Positions 7,647 through 16,632 of a DNA stretch of 49,485 bases are shown in pieces (the first letter of the stretch is position 1; each line of letters opens with the position of its first letter). The notes beneath the pieces were generated by a model. It worked only from the letters and a program-made list of their open reading frames with translations. It was not told where the DNA came from and made no database searches. Source of the stretch: Planctomycetota bacterium (lineage in GTDB: Bacteria > Planctomycetota > UBA1135 > GCA-002686595); NCBI GenBank assembly GCA_028823345.1, contig JAPKBR010000028.1, forward strand, positions 1 to 49,485. Direction: 5' to 3'. Position numbers and translations under genes: made by a program.

Positions 7647-9025
7647 ACCAGACCTCTCCGAAATCTGCCCTAGGCATGCCGACCGTTGCCCTCGTGGGCC
7701 GGCCCAATGTGGGCAAGTCGACCCTATTGAATCGCCTCTGTGGCAGTCGCGTCGCGATTGTGGAACCCACGGCTGGGGTGACCCGCGATCGGGTTTCCGT
7801 GCCCGCGCGCATGGACAACCCTGACGGGCCCCGCTGGATCGAAGTGGTGGACACCGGAGGCATCGGCATTGTGGATCGGGATGACCTCGGTCAAGATGTG
7901 GAAAACCAGGTGACCGCTGCCTTGGGCTCTGCGGACTTGGTGCTCTTCCTGTTGGATGCGCGCGATGGGCTGACCCCCCTCGACCGCAAGGTCGCCAGCC
8001 TTTTGCGTGGTGTCAAGGTTCCGGTGATTGTTGTGGCTAATAAATGCGAACACGAGCACAGCGGCTGGGAAGCGGAGAGTTTTCATGCTCTCGGTGTGGG
8101 TGAGGAAATCCTCCTTATCAGCGCCCAAAACGGAAACGGAATGCAGGACTTGATCGAGACGCTTTGGGAGCGATTCCCGGACGCTCCGAGCGCGCGACCC
8201 GTGACCCCCGAAGAGTCCATGCAGATGGCGATCGTCGGCCGCCGCAACGCGGGCAAGAGCACCTTGACCAACTTCCTTGCGGGGGAGGAGCGCATGATCG
8301 TTTCGGAAATCCCGGGCACCACTCGGGATGCGGTGGACGTGCGTTTCGAGCGGGACGGCACGCACTTCGTCGTGATCGATACGGCTGGCGTGCGCAAGAA
8401 GAACAAGCTGGCGGACGCCATCGAGTTCTTTGGAGAGTCCCGTAGTCGCCGCACGGTTCGGCGGGCCAAGGTGGTGGTGCTGCTTTTCGATGTGACTAAG
8501 CCACTCTCGGCCATTGAGAAAGCCATCGCGCGCCAAGCTACCCTGCACTACAAGCCAGTGGTGCTAGCGGCCAACAAGTGGGACCTGGTGGAAGACAAGG
8601 ACCCCGAAGCTTTCCGCAAGTATTTGGATGCTCAAATGCCCGGGTTGAGTCGCGCACCCATCGCGTTCCTGTCCGCTAAGAATGGGGTCGGGGCCAGAGA
8701 GCTGCTCTCCTTGGCCAAGGAATTGCACGTTCAGGCCAGCGAGCGGGTAAGCACTGGGGAACTCAACCGGGTCCTGAGCCGAGCCCTTGAGTCCCGCGGA
8801 CCGTCCGCAAGGGGCCAGCGGGCACGCTTGAAGTACGCCACCCAAGCGGGGATCCACCCCCCGACCTTCGTGCTCTTCGTGAATGATCGGCACCTGATCG
8901 GCAAGGATCATCTACGCTATATTGAGAACCGTATCCGGGATGCTTTCCCCTTCCCAGAGGTGCCCGTACGTATCGTGCTACGGGACAAAAACGATCCCCC
9001 TGAGGATGAGCGCAACCGAAGATGA
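7643..9025 (+). CDS. der: Ribosome assembly GTPase Der (EngA)
   Basis: Der is an essential double-GTPase that acts in the maturation of the 50S subunit. The 460-residue length is typical. The first G domain has GRPNVGKS at 19-26, the DTGG G3 motif and NKCE as the G4 motif. The second has GRRNAGKS near 199-206, GTTRDAVDV (G2), DTAG (G3) and NKWD (G4). The C-terminal KH-like domain includes HPPTFVLFVNDRHLI and ends DAFPFPEVPVRIVLRDKN. In the second P-loop GRRNAGKS replaces the commoner GRPNVGKS, which still fits the Walker A rule. The gene is coupled to queE and to the lipoprotein downstream by ATGA overlaps. Confidence 0.95.
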   Translation: MNQTSPKSALGMPTVALVGRPNVGKSTLLNRLCGSRVAIVEPTAGVTRDRVSVPARMDNPDGPRWIEVVDTGGIGIVDRDDLGQDVENQVTAALGSADLVLFLLDARDGLTPLDRKVASLLRGVKVPVIVVANKCEHEHSGWEAESFHALGVGEEILLISAQNGNGMQDLIETLWERFPDAPSARPVTPEESMQMAIVGRRNAGKSTLTNFLAGEERMIVSEIPGTTRDAVDVRFERDGTHFVVIDTAGVRKKNKLADAIEFFGESRSRRTVRRAKVVVLLFDVTKPLSAIEKAIARQATLHYKPVVLAANKWDLVEDKDPEAFRKYLDAQMPGLSRAPIAFLSAKNGVGARELLSLAKELHVQASERVSTGELNRVLSRALESRGPSARGQRARLKYATQAGIHPPTFVLFVNDRHLIGKDHLRYIENRIRDAFPFPEVPVRIVLRDKNDPPEDERNRR

Positions 9026-9477
9026 TGATCACCAGTCCGACACCCAAGCTTTTTGGCTCCTGCCTGTTGCCCCTCTTTCTCTTGCTGGGGGCCTGTAATA
9101 CGCCCCCCCCGGAACAGTGGACCAGTGTCTCCCTTGAGGTTTCGAACTCCAAGGTGCTGCACGAGGTGATCATGATGTCCATGGCGGACTTGGATTACCC
9201 AATGGGGCCGGGCACTGCCCCGGGCAATCATGAGGTCGCCAGCGGCTGGTTTGAATCACGTAGCCCTTTCTATGGCAGGGGTTTTCGTCTCAGAGCTTTT
9301 GTCAAGTACAGCTACACCGGGCTTGGCGAGCACCTGCTGGAGTGCCGGGTAGAGAAGGAAGTCAACGAGAGCCACCAGGGCCTCGATAGTAGTCGCGATG
9401 AATGGAAGCGGGTGGGCGACGATAACACCCGTCGTGGCCATCTCTTGGCCAAGATCAAGGCCTACCTGGCTCCCTAG
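9022..9477 (+). CDS. Small lipoprotein of unknown function
   Basis: This 151-residue protein has a lipoprotein signal peptide ending in the lipobox LLGAC (Cys25). The mature part starts with a Pro/Thr-rich linker (NTPPPEQW), followed by a compact alpha/beta domain with YSYTGLGEHLLECRVEKEVNES and a basic, charged C-terminus. The segment GWFESRSPFYGRGFRLRAFVKY recalls envelope lipoproteins that carry a small beta domain, but I recognise no family. It overlaps the end of der by four bases, so it is co-translated although probably not functionally related. Confidence 0.7.
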   Translation: MMITSPTPKLFGSCLLPLFLLLGACNTPPPEQWTSVSLEVSNSKVLHEVIMMSMADLDYPMGPGTAPGNHEVASGWFESRSPFYGRGFRLRAFVKYSYTGLGEHLLECRVEKEVNESHQGLDSSRDEWKRVGDDNTRRGHLLAKIKAYLAP

Positions 9478-9599
9478 GGGGGCCTTGGCCGTTGGCTCGG
9501 GGTGTTTCAAAATGAGGATCCTTGCCTTGGAATGCAAATCGAGCACCCCCATGGGTCGATAGGAGAGTTCAGTCCCGGTCCCCCCCGGGCGCTCTCCCC

Positions 9600-10493
9600 A
9601 TGGCAACCACCCCCGATTTAACCTGGATCCAGCCCCCTTCTACGGGCCTGTGTTCCGTCTTGAGACGAGTGTCTCGAGCCCCTTCCCGGATCTGGCATGC
9701 CCGCGATTTACTCTTCACCGGTCTCGCCCGGGATTTGCGTGGCCGCGTGGCAGGCACGGTCCTGGGGCCTCTTTGGCCATTTGCCCAACCGGCCATGCTC
9801 CTCGTGGTCTACGGCTTTCTTTTCACCACCCTCTTGAGCATGAAGCTCCCAGGTGCGTCCGACGGCGCGGGCTGGAGCGCGTACCTGCTGGTGGGCACGC
9901 TTGCCTGGAGCAGCTTGGCGGAATGTGCCACCCGGGGCGCGAGTAGTTTGCTCGAAGGTCGCGAGTTGGTCCGCAAGCTTGCCTATCCGATCGAGTTGTT
10001 GCCCCTGGTCCCAAGCCTCTCTTCGACCCTTCTGTTGGGAAGCGGAGCTGTGGTTGTGATCGTGCTTGGTGGCCTCAGTGGTTACTTGCCCTGGAACCTG
10101 GCGGCTTTAGCCTTGCCGGTGGTCATGCTCTTGCACTTGGGACTCGCCCTGGGCCTCGCATGGTCCCTGGCGGGATTGAACGCGGGCCTGCGTGATGTGG
10201 GGCAAATCCTACCACTGCTGTTGACCGCTTTGATGTTAGCCACACCCGTGTTTTGGGTGGCCTCACCTGAAGTCATCCCGGGCATCGAGCCTTGGCTGCC
10301 CTATGTGGAAGCCAGTCCCTTCACCCACTTGCTCGACGCTTGGCGCTCAGTGCTTTGCGCGGGCCGACCCGAGGTCCCTTGCCCGCCCTTGGGCGAAGCA
10401 CTTGCCTCACTCGTGCCCTATTCCCTGGGTGCCCTGGTCCTGGGCCGCATCGTCCTCGCCCGTTTAGAGCCTCTGATCTTGGATGAAATCTGA
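9600..10493 (+). CDS. wzm: ABC-2 type polysaccharide exporter permease (Wzm-like)
   Basis: Translation from the ATG at 9600 gives 297 residues; an in-frame earlier start would add an Arg/Pro-rich leader without family character. The N-terminal cytoplasmic helix ARDLLFTGLARDLRGRVAGTVLGPLWPFAQP is the classic ABC2_membrane start seen in Wzm/TagG/KpsM, and five or six membrane helices follow (e.g. MLLVVYGFLFTTLL, ILPLLLTALMLATPVFW). Family members form the channel that moves undecaprenyl-linked polysaccharide across the inner membrane. The stop overlaps the ATPase start as TGATG. The neighbouring glycosyltransferases support O-antigen- or capsule-type surface glycan export. Confidence 0.85.
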   Translation: MATTPDLTWIQPPSTGLCSVLRRVSRAPSRIWHARDLLFTGLARDLRGRVAGTVLGPLWPFAQPAMLLVVYGFLFTTLLSMKLPGASDGAGWSAYLLVGTLAWSSLAECATRGASSLLEGRELVRKLAYPIELLPLVPSLSSTLLLGSGAVVVIVLGGLSGYLPWNLAALALPVVMLLHLGLALGLAWSLAGLNAGLRDVGQILPLLLTALMLATPVFWVASPEVIPGIEPWLPYVEASPFTHLLDAWRSVLCAGRPEVPCPPLGEALASLVPYSLGALVLGRIVLARLEPLILDEI

Positions 10494-11746
10494 TGAGTCA
10501 ACAACCGGTTCTTGAAGCCCGCGGCCTAGGCAAGGCTTGGCGTACCTATCCTTCGGGCTGGGCGCGAGCCAAGGAAGTTCTGTCCCTAGGGGCGTTGCAA
10601 AGCCACGATCCCTTTTGGGCTCTGCGAAACATCGATGTGAACTTGCCTCCGGGGGGCGCTCTGGGCGTCGTCGGGGCCAATGGTGCGGGCAAGAGCACCT
10701 TGCTGAAGTTGTTCGCGGGAGCAACTCCTCCCACGGAAGGGGCCCTGCGGGTCAAGGGACGCGTGGCAGCCATGCTGGAATTGGGCGCGGGTTTCCACCC
10801 GGACCTTTCGGGCCGTGAGAATGCCTTGACCACCGGCGTGCTGCTCGGTTGCACGCGCCAGGAAATGCGCCGTAAGACCGAAGAAATCCTAGAATTCGCC
10901 GGAGTGCGCGCCGCCGCTGACACCCCTCTGCGTACCTGGTCCTCAGGCATGGCCATGCGCCTTGGTTTTGCCACGGCCCTGGCGGTGCAGCCCGACCTGA
11001 TGATCTTGGACGAGGTCTTGGCGGTGGGGGATTTGGACTTTCAAAAACGCTGTGTGGACGCGGTCTCGGATTTCCGGGAAGGAGGCGGCAGTCTGGTTCT
11101 GGTCAGCCACAGCCTGTACGACGTCCGTCAGATTTGCGACCAAGCCCTTTGGCTAGAAGGGGGCGAGTGTTCAGGTCAAGGAGATCCGGCCCGGGTTACA
11201 GGGCTCTACTCTGCTTGGTACGGGGATCGCGCCGGCCAAGGTGAAACCGTTAGGGACGCCGCGACCAACCCTGGCCGCGATCGCCCGCGCATCACACAAG
11301 TCAAGGTCCACGGCACCCGCCATGAGGGCGCCATGGATACCTTGGAGAGCGGAGAAAACCTCTCCCTGGAAATCCACTGGGAAAATCCCAAGGCCGAACC
11401 CGTGCAGTTGGGGGTGACCTTTACCCGTCAGGACCGCACCCTGGTAGCAGCCAGTGGCACCCAATTGGACGGTCTGATCGTGAGAGGCTCCCGTGGTGTC
11501 GCGCGCTTGGATCTGCCCTGCTTCCCCTTGCTGGCGGGGCGCTTTACGCCCGTCGTGCACATGCTCGACGCAAAGGGAATTCACCGCCACCACGAAAAGC
11601 CAACCGAGCGCGATCTGCTGGTCACGGCGGGCACTCGCGAGCTGGGTCTCGTGCGTATCCCTTCTTTCTGGTCCCTTGAAACAGAAGGCCAGGGTGATCC
11701 CATTCCCGATGGAGTGAATCAAAGCCCGGCGGAGGCAAAGGCATGA
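10493..11746 (+). CDS. wzt: ABC polysaccharide exporter ATPase with Wzt C-terminal domain
   Basis: This 417-residue protein is the energising partner of the permease before it. Walker A is GANGAGKST (about 63-71 in a segment starting VVGANGAG), the signature is the Wzt-style WSSGM near 149-153, and Walker B is LMILDEVLAVGD, followed by the switch His in LVSHS. MLELGAGFHPDLSGRENALTTGVLLG is typical of the TagH/KpsT/Wzt subfamily. From about residue 260 a beta-sandwich domain follows, like the Wzt C-terminal domain that recognises a terminal sugar modification of the glycan. Its presence suggests that export here depends on a capped O-antigen-like polymer. The stop overlaps the next gene as ATGA. 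Confidence 0.9.
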   Translation: MSQQPVLEARGLGKAWRTYPSGWARAKEVLSLGALQSHDPFWALRNIDVNLPPGGALGVVGANGAGKSTLLKLFAGATPPTEGALRVKGRVAAMLELGAGFHPDLSGRENALTTGVLLGCTRQEMRRKTEEILEFAGVRAAADTPLRTWSSGMAMRLGFATALAVQPDLMILDEVLAVGDLDFQKRCVDAVSDFREGGGSLVLVSHSLYDVRQICDQALWLEGGECSGQGDPARVTGLYSAWYGDRAGQGETVRDAATNPGRDRPRITQVKVHGTRHEGAMDTLESGENLSLEIHWENPKAEPVQLGVTFTRQDRTLVAASGTQLDGLIVRGSRGVARLDLPCFPLLAGRFTPVVHMLDAKGIHRHHEKPTERDLLVTAGTRELGLVRIPSFWSLETEGQGDPIPDGVNQSPAEAKA

Positions 11747-13020
11747 AGCTCACAGCGATCATCGTCAACTATGAGTCCGGCTCACTGGCCCAAACCTGCG
11801 CCCGTTCCGTGCGGGAAGCATGGTCCCGGTTGGGGGCAGCGCAAGACCTTGACCTAGTGGTCGTGGACCAGCCGGGGAGGGTGGATCAAAGCTCGCACCT
11901 GGAAGCGATCGCCGGAGAAGGGGCGCGTATCGTGCAGTCCCCCGTGAACGACGGCTACGCCGGTGGCATGACCCGTGGCCTTGCGGGTACCAGCGGTAAC
12001 GACGATGACCTGGTGCTGATTCTGAATCCGGATGTGCTCTTGGCCGACGACTGCTTGGTGCAATTACACGCGTACCTGCGCTTGAACCAAAATGCTGGTT
12101 TGGTGGCGCCACGCACTTGGCTCGATGAGGGCCGCACTTTCCTATTGCCCACGCCTCAACTTCCGGGAGGGCGCTCGGAGTTGTGCGACCTGGGCGCGGC
12201 CCGTTGGCCTTGGATTGCACGACGGGTGGCTGCCCGCCGGGCGCGCAAGGACTGGAAGAGCTGGCTAACCGAGAAGCCCTTGGAATGCGAAATGCTGCCC
12301 GGTTCATGTTTGCTCATGCGCCGCCGTTTGCTTGGTGACTTGGGTGTACTGCTCGATCCTAGTTTCCCCCTGTACTACGAAGATGCGGATCTTTGTCGAC
12401 GCGTGCATATGCTCGGGCAGAGTACGGTGCTGGTCCCGGAGGCCGAAGCCGTGCATTTTGGAGCCCGCTGTTCTGGCACCGGCGAGGCCTTTGAAGGCGA
12501 CCCCCGGGCCCGTTGGCGTGAATCCCGGGACATCTACCTGCAACGCCACGCAAGTGGGCTTGGGCGTGGCATCGTCCGTGCAGCGGACTATTGGTCCCGA
12601 ACCTGGAACACCAAAACCATTGGCCGTGCCGCCCATCAGGTCATAGATTTGGGGACGGTTCGATCGAGCCCCGCCTTGGAATTGCCCCCGGGTGGACCTT
12701 GGTTAGTGGAGATGTCTCTGGCCCCGACCTTTGGCTTTTGCGCCGGCGCTGTGTTGCCTGGTCACACCCAGTTCTTTCCAGAGCGCACCTTCGACTGGTT
12801 GTTCGAGGGCACGGTTTATCTGCGCGTGCTGTCGTCCCAGGATTTGCGCGTGTTCCGCAGTTACTCTTTCACCAAATCCGGCGGTCCCACTGCTCAACCC
12901 GACGCAAACCTTTTTCATGGGGTTGATGCGGCCAACAGCGAGCTAGCCAGCTCGCTTCGGGGATCCGTTCGCGGAAGTGTCGATTGGGACGACATCCGCG
13001 CCTGGAGGCACAGCGCATGA
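11743..13020 (+). CDS. GT2 family glycosyltransferase with extra C-terminal domain
   Basis: Residues 1-290 form a GT-A fold of the rhamnosyltransferase type: MKLTAIIVNYESGSLAQTC at the start, the metal/nucleotide strand LVLILNPDVLLADD near 94-105, and YYEDADLCRRVHMLG with the VHFGARCSGTG segment near 210-240. It should transfer a sugar from a nucleotide donor during synthesis of the exported glycan. Residues about 300-425 form an additional beta-rich domain (ALELPPGGPWLVEMSLAPTF..., FDWLFEGTVYLRVLSSQD) that I do not recognise. Family members are usually near 300 residues. It is coupled on both sides by ATGA overlaps, within an uninterrupted string of glycan genes. Confidence 0.8.
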   Translation: MKLTAIIVNYESGSLAQTCARSVREAWSRLGAAQDLDLVVVDQPGRVDQSSHLEAIAGEGARIVQSPVNDGYAGGMTRGLAGTSGNDDDLVLILNPDVLLADDCLVQLHAYLRLNQNAGLVAPRTWLDEGRTFLLPTPQLPGGRSELCDLGAARWPWIARRVAARRARKDWKSWLTEKPLECEMLPGSCLLMRRRLLGDLGVLLDPSFPLYYEDADLCRRVHMLGQSTVLVPEAEAVHFGARCSGTGEAFEGDPRARWRESRDIYLQRHASGLGRGIVRAADYWSRTWNTKTIGRAAHQVIDLGTVRSSPALELPPGGPWLVEMSLAPTFGFCAGAVLPGHTQFFPERTFDWLFEGTVYLRVLSSQDLRVFRSYSFTKSGGPTAQPDANLFHGVDAANSELASSLRGSVRGSVDWDDIRAWRHSA

Positions 13021-13715
13021 GGTTCGGCTCTCTACCGGATGGCGCGCCCTTGTTTATCCTGCCTCACGCGGATGACGAAGTTCTGGGCTGCGGCGCTGCT
13101 CTCATGGCCCATGCTCAGCGCGGGGATCGCATCAGTGTGTTGACTGTGTTTGATGGGGCCTTGGGAAATAAGGCGGGCGAACGGGATCACCGCTTGATCG
13201 CCCAGCGCGAAGCAGAGCTCATTGCTAGTCTCGGTGTCCTTGCCCCGCAATCGGAAATCGCTCTCTGGTCCTGGGACCTGCCCGAGGGTCATCTTCCCGC
13301 CGAGCATGAGTTCCGGTGGGCCGAACACCGTTTGCTGCGCTTGCTCATGCAGGAACCGATCGGAGCGGTTTATAGTCCCTGGGCGGGTGATGCCCATCTT
13401 GATCACAGGGCAGTGGCCAGCCTCGCTCATCGGGCCCTGAGCACCATGGCCCATGGGGCGCCGAATTTGCGCACCTATGAGGTTTGGAGCAGTATGCCCA
13501 CGGGCGATGCCATGCCTATCGATTCCGAAACCTGGAGCGTGCTGCAGGAAGCTCTCGCTTGTCACAAGTCCCAATGGGATGGGGGGCGCTTGCTGGAACG
13601 GTTTTGTGCCCGCAGCATGGCCCGCGCACCCTCGGATTGTTTTCATGGTCAAGTTTTTGGACGTACCCTCGAGGTGGATGGTCCGCCAGACACCGGAGGA
13701 CATGAGGCCGCATGA
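13017..13715 (+). CDS. PIG-L family N-acetylglucosaminyl deacetylase
   Basis: The start at 13017 overlaps the previous stop as ATGA, giving 232 residues. The family signature PHADDEVLGCG (His17, Asp19, Asp20) supplies zinc ligands and the catalytic base, and HLDH near residue 125 supplies the second zinc-binding site. Homologues such as MshB and PIG-L remove acetyl groups from GlcNAc in small conjugates or lipid-linked sugars. Here the substrate is probably an N-acetyl sugar of the surface polysaccharide. A second PIG-L domain with the same signature is fused to a glycosyltransferase two genes downstream. Coupled to the next gene by ATGA. Confidence 0.85.
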   Translation: MRFGSLPDGAPLFILPHADDEVLGCGAALMAHAQRGDRISVLTVFDGALGNKAGERDHRLIAQREAELIASLGVLAPQSEIALWSWDLPEGHLPAEHEFRWAEHRLLRLLMQEPIGAVYSPWAGDAHLDHRAVASLAHRALSTMAHGAPNLRTYEVWSSMPTGDAMPIDSETWSVLQEALACHKSQWDGGRLLERFCARSMARAPSDCFHGQVFGRTLEVDGPPDTGGHEAA

Positions 13716-15010
13716 AGATCGCGATTTTGTCTAGCCTGGCCGCACCGGATGCGGAAGGTGGCACCGAACGGGTGGCGCGCATGCAGGCCGCTGGGCTTGC
13801 GGCCCTTGGGCACCAGGTGCGTTTGCTCGTTGGCCGGCCTGCGGACCGTGCGGGGCAGCCTGATTGGGAGACAACCTTCGATGGGGTTGAGCAAACTGCC
13901 TTTGCCGCCAGCCCTGAGGAGGCCTTTCAGCCGGACGGTAGGCGTCCCCGCTTGGCCCAGCGTATGGCGCGGGCTCTGCGCAATTGGAACCCAGATGCGA
14001 TCTTGGTGCAGAACACCTGGAATCTTGACCACCAGATCACCAGCCGCTTACAGAAGATCGCGCCGGTGGCTTTGTACCTGCATGACTTCGCTGGACTATG
14101 CCCCCGGTCCTTCCGGAATCCCTCCAGTGACGAGATTCAATGTCCCTCGGCCTTGGACTTGGCCTGGGGTGATTTACGGGCTTGCGCAACTTGCGTGGCG
14201 CCCCTGGTGCACGGGATTTCTGAAGAGCGCTTGGGTTGCTTGTTGACCCGTCGCCTTGAGACCTTCCTGGGGGAGACGGCCGCCGCGTCCTTGCTCCTGA
14301 CCCCCAGCCGAACGCACCTTGTGCGGATGGGGGACCTCATTCCCATGGGCCAAAAGGCGCGCATCATGCCCCCGGGTCTGTGCATGAGTTTTCCTGGGGA
14401 GGCACCCTCTGCGGGGCCTTGGTCGGGGCGCGGTCCCCTTCGTATTCTGCACCACGGTCGCCGGAGTGAGGAAAAGGGAACTCTTGATTTGGTTCGGGCC
14501 TTGGCCATGTTGCCCAGTGGAATGGTGGAATTGGTCGCCTTGGGCGGTGCAGAGGATGGCTTTGATGATCGCCTGCGGGCCGCCGCCCCGAATGTACCTA
14601 TGGATCTCTCGGGGACCTATGACGCGGCGCAGCTTGAAGCCGCTGCTTCAAAAGCTCACTTGGTGGCCCTCCCGTCGCGCCTCCCGGAAAGCTACTCTTT
14701 GGCTGTGGATGAAGGACTGGCTTTAGGTTTGAGTGTTTGGGCTGCCTCTGCGGATGCGGCCCGTGAACGGCACGGTGCGGATGTGGTGCGGGTGTTGCCC
14801 GCCCGGGATCCCGCTGCTTGGGCCGCCGCTTTGCAACAGATTTTGGATTACCCCGAACGGCTGCGGGCCATGACCGCTGTGGTGCCCGAGTCCTTACCCA
14901 CGGTTTACGAGTTTGCCCCTCGTCTAGCGGATTTACTCGCTGCCATGGTGCAGGAAGACCAGACACGGCGCGTGTGCAAACCCTTGTCTGATCCCAAGCG
15001 TGCAGCCTGA
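13712..15010 (+). CDS. GT4 family glycosyltransferase
   Basis: The protein has 432 residues. The N-terminal Rossmann half begins MKIAILSSLAAPDAEGGTERV, with the glycine-rich GGTE loop typical of GT4 enzymes. The C-terminal half holds the donor-binding E-x7-E motif (Glu326 and Glu334, within PESYSLAVDEGLALG). A Cys cluster lies in the middle (LCPRSFRN...RACATCVAP), also seen in some related enzymes that start LYLHDFAGLCPRS. It should be a retaining transferase acting on the exported glycan. It overlaps its neighbours by 4 and 1 bases (ATGA, TGATG). Confidence 0.85.
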   Translation: MKIAILSSLAAPDAEGGTERVARMQAAGLAALGHQVRLLVGRPADRAGQPDWETTFDGVEQTAFAASPEEAFQPDGRRPRLAQRMARALRNWNPDAILVQNTWNLDHQITSRLQKIAPVALYLHDFAGLCPRSFRNPSSDEIQCPSALDLAWGDLRACATCVAPLVHGISEERLGCLLTRRLETFLGETAAASLLLTPSRTHLVRMGDLIPMGQKARIMPPGLCMSFPGEAPSAGPWSGRGPLRILHHGRRSEEKGTLDLVRALAMLPSGMVELVALGGAEDGFDDRLRAAAPNVPMDLSGTYDAAQLEAAASKAHLVALPSRLPESYSLAVDEGLALGLSVWAASADAARERHGADVVRVLPARDPAAWAAALQQILDYPERLRAMTAVVPESLPTVYEFAPRLADLLAAMVQEDQTRRVCKPLSDPKRAA

Positions 15011-16632
15011 TGGACGGATTCCCTTCGCTCTTACCACTGCGCTCGGTGTCCAACTGCGCGTTGGTGGTGGCGCCCCATGCGGACGACGAAGTCTTGGGCT
15101 GCGGCGGGGCTTTGGCTTTACACCGGGCTCGTGGGGATCGCACGCGGGTTTTGGTTTTGACCGTGGAAGAAGGCAGTGTGCGCTTGGAGGAGAGCCGACA
15201 AGCGGGCCTGTGCTTGGGGGTTGAACAGGTTTCAGGTTTAGGCCTCAAGGACGGAGAGTTGGGCCGTACCCACGACTTGGTCAAGCTCCTGCGCGCGGCT
15301 TTCGAGGCCAGCGGGGCGGACCTTTTTTACTTGCCCGCGCCCACCGAGGCGCATCCCGATCATCGCGCCGCATCTTTGGCCTGCGCGGCGGCCGTGAGCA
15401 CCCTGCCCGGGGCACAGGTTTTGCTCTATGGCATCAATCGTGCGCCCCTTTCCAATCGGCTCTTAGACGTGTCGTCAGTGGCGAACTTAAAGGATGAGGC
15501 CCTCAAGTGTTTTGTCAGCCAACAGGCGCGCCTTGGAGAGTGGTCCTTGCATGTGGATTTGTCCGCGGGGGCCGAGGTGGATATTGAGGGTGTCGAGCGC
15601 GTGGAGAGTTTTGTGGACTTGCCCGCGGATAAAGCAGTCTCTTTTTGTGTGGAAGCAGCCCGTCTGGGGGCTTGGATCCCGGAACCTGATGCGCCCGAGC
15701 CTGCTGGCTCGTATCGCCGGGTGACCGCGGTGATCAGCACCTGGAACAAGGCCGCTGACGTGTGCTCCAACCTGGACGGCCTACGGGCCCAAACCCGCCC
15801 CTTTGACGAGGTCATCGTGGTGGATAATGCCTCTTCCGATGACACCGCGGAACGCATCTTGGCTGAGTACCCCGAAGTGCGCCTAATCGTCATGCCCCAC
15901 GACAAGTATGGGGCTTGCGAGACCTTCAACTTGGGTTTTTCCAGCGCCAGTGGCGAGCTGATTGCGATCCTGGACGATGATGTGGTCTTGACCCCCGGCT
16001 GGTTAGAGGGGGCCCTCGGACGCCTCGAGCAAGAGCCTCTGAGCACCGCGGTGATCTCCACCAAGATCGTCGAGCCCGGAATGCCCGAGGCCTACAAGAA
16101 CTCGGAAGCGATCAATACCGAGCGGTACATGAGCACCTTTAGGGGCTGCGCGAGTCTCGTGCGGGCGGCGGATATTCGTGAGGCCGGTTACTACGACACA
16201 CGACTCTTTATCTATGGAAACGAACGCGACCTGACCTGTCGCCTGCTGAACTTGGGCAAGCGCGTGCTTCAGTATCCCGGGGTTGAGGCCTTTCACCAGA
16301 CGCCCTTTGGTTTGAAAATGGGCAAGCGTAGCCTGTTCTATCATGCGCGTAACGCTTGGTTGTCCATGCTCAAGTATGCGCCCCTCAGGGATCTGCTCGC
16401 TATGCCTTGGTTGGTTCTGACCCGTGTGCTGTTAAGGGGTAAGGCCTCCGAGGACGTAGGGGCGGTGACCGATGCGGTGGGCACGATTGGCATTGGCCGG
16501 AGCCTGAGGGAAACACCTGGGTCCGCCTGGGTTTTGGTGCGCGCGTCTTTTTCAATTCTGTGGAACCTGCCCTATTGCTGGTCCCGTCGGGAGCCCGTGC
16601 GTCATGAGGACTTTGAGTTGCCCCTGAAATGA
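15010..16632 (+). CDS. PIG-L deacetylase / GT2 glycosyltransferase fusion protein
   Basis: This 540-residue protein joins two enzymes. Residues about 15-230 form a PIG-L deacetylase with PHADDEVLGCG near 22-32 and HPDH near 115-118, so both zinc-binding segments are present. Residues about 237-540 form a GT-A glycosyltransferase: VTAVISTWNKAADV, then IVVDNASSDDTAE, the DDD motif at 322-324 and the NERDLTCRLLNLG segment. The C-terminal 90 residues contain hydrophobic helices that may sit on the membrane. The fusion suggests that a sugar is deacetylated and extended, or transferred and then deacetylated, on the same carrier. It starts at a TGATG junction and ends at an ATGA junction. Confidence 0.85.
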   Translation: MDGFPSLLPLRSVSNCALVVAPHADDEVLGCGGALALHRARGDRTRVLVLTVEEGSVRLEESRQAGLCLGVEQVSGLGLKDGELGRTHDLVKLLRAAFEASGADLFYLPAPTEAHPDHRAASLACAAAVSTLPGAQVLLYGINRAPLSNRLLDVSSVANLKDEALKCFVSQQARLGEWSLHVDLSAGAEVDIEGVERVESFVDLPADKAVSFCVEAARLGAWIPEPDAPEPAGSYRRVTAVISTWNKAADVCSNLDGLRAQTRPFDEVIVVDNASSDDTAERILAEYPEVRLIVMPHDKYGACETFNLGFSSASGELIAILDDDVVLTPGWLEGALGRLEQEPLSTAVISTKIVEPGMPEAYKNSEAINTERYMSTFRGCASLVRAADIREAGYYDTRLFIYGNERDLTCRLLNLGKRVLQYPGVEAFHQTPFGLKMGKRSLFYHARNAWLSMLKYAPLRDLLAMPWLVLTRVLLRGKASEDVGAVTDAVGTIGIGRSLRETPGSAWVLVRASFSILWNLPYCWSRREPVRHEDFELPLK

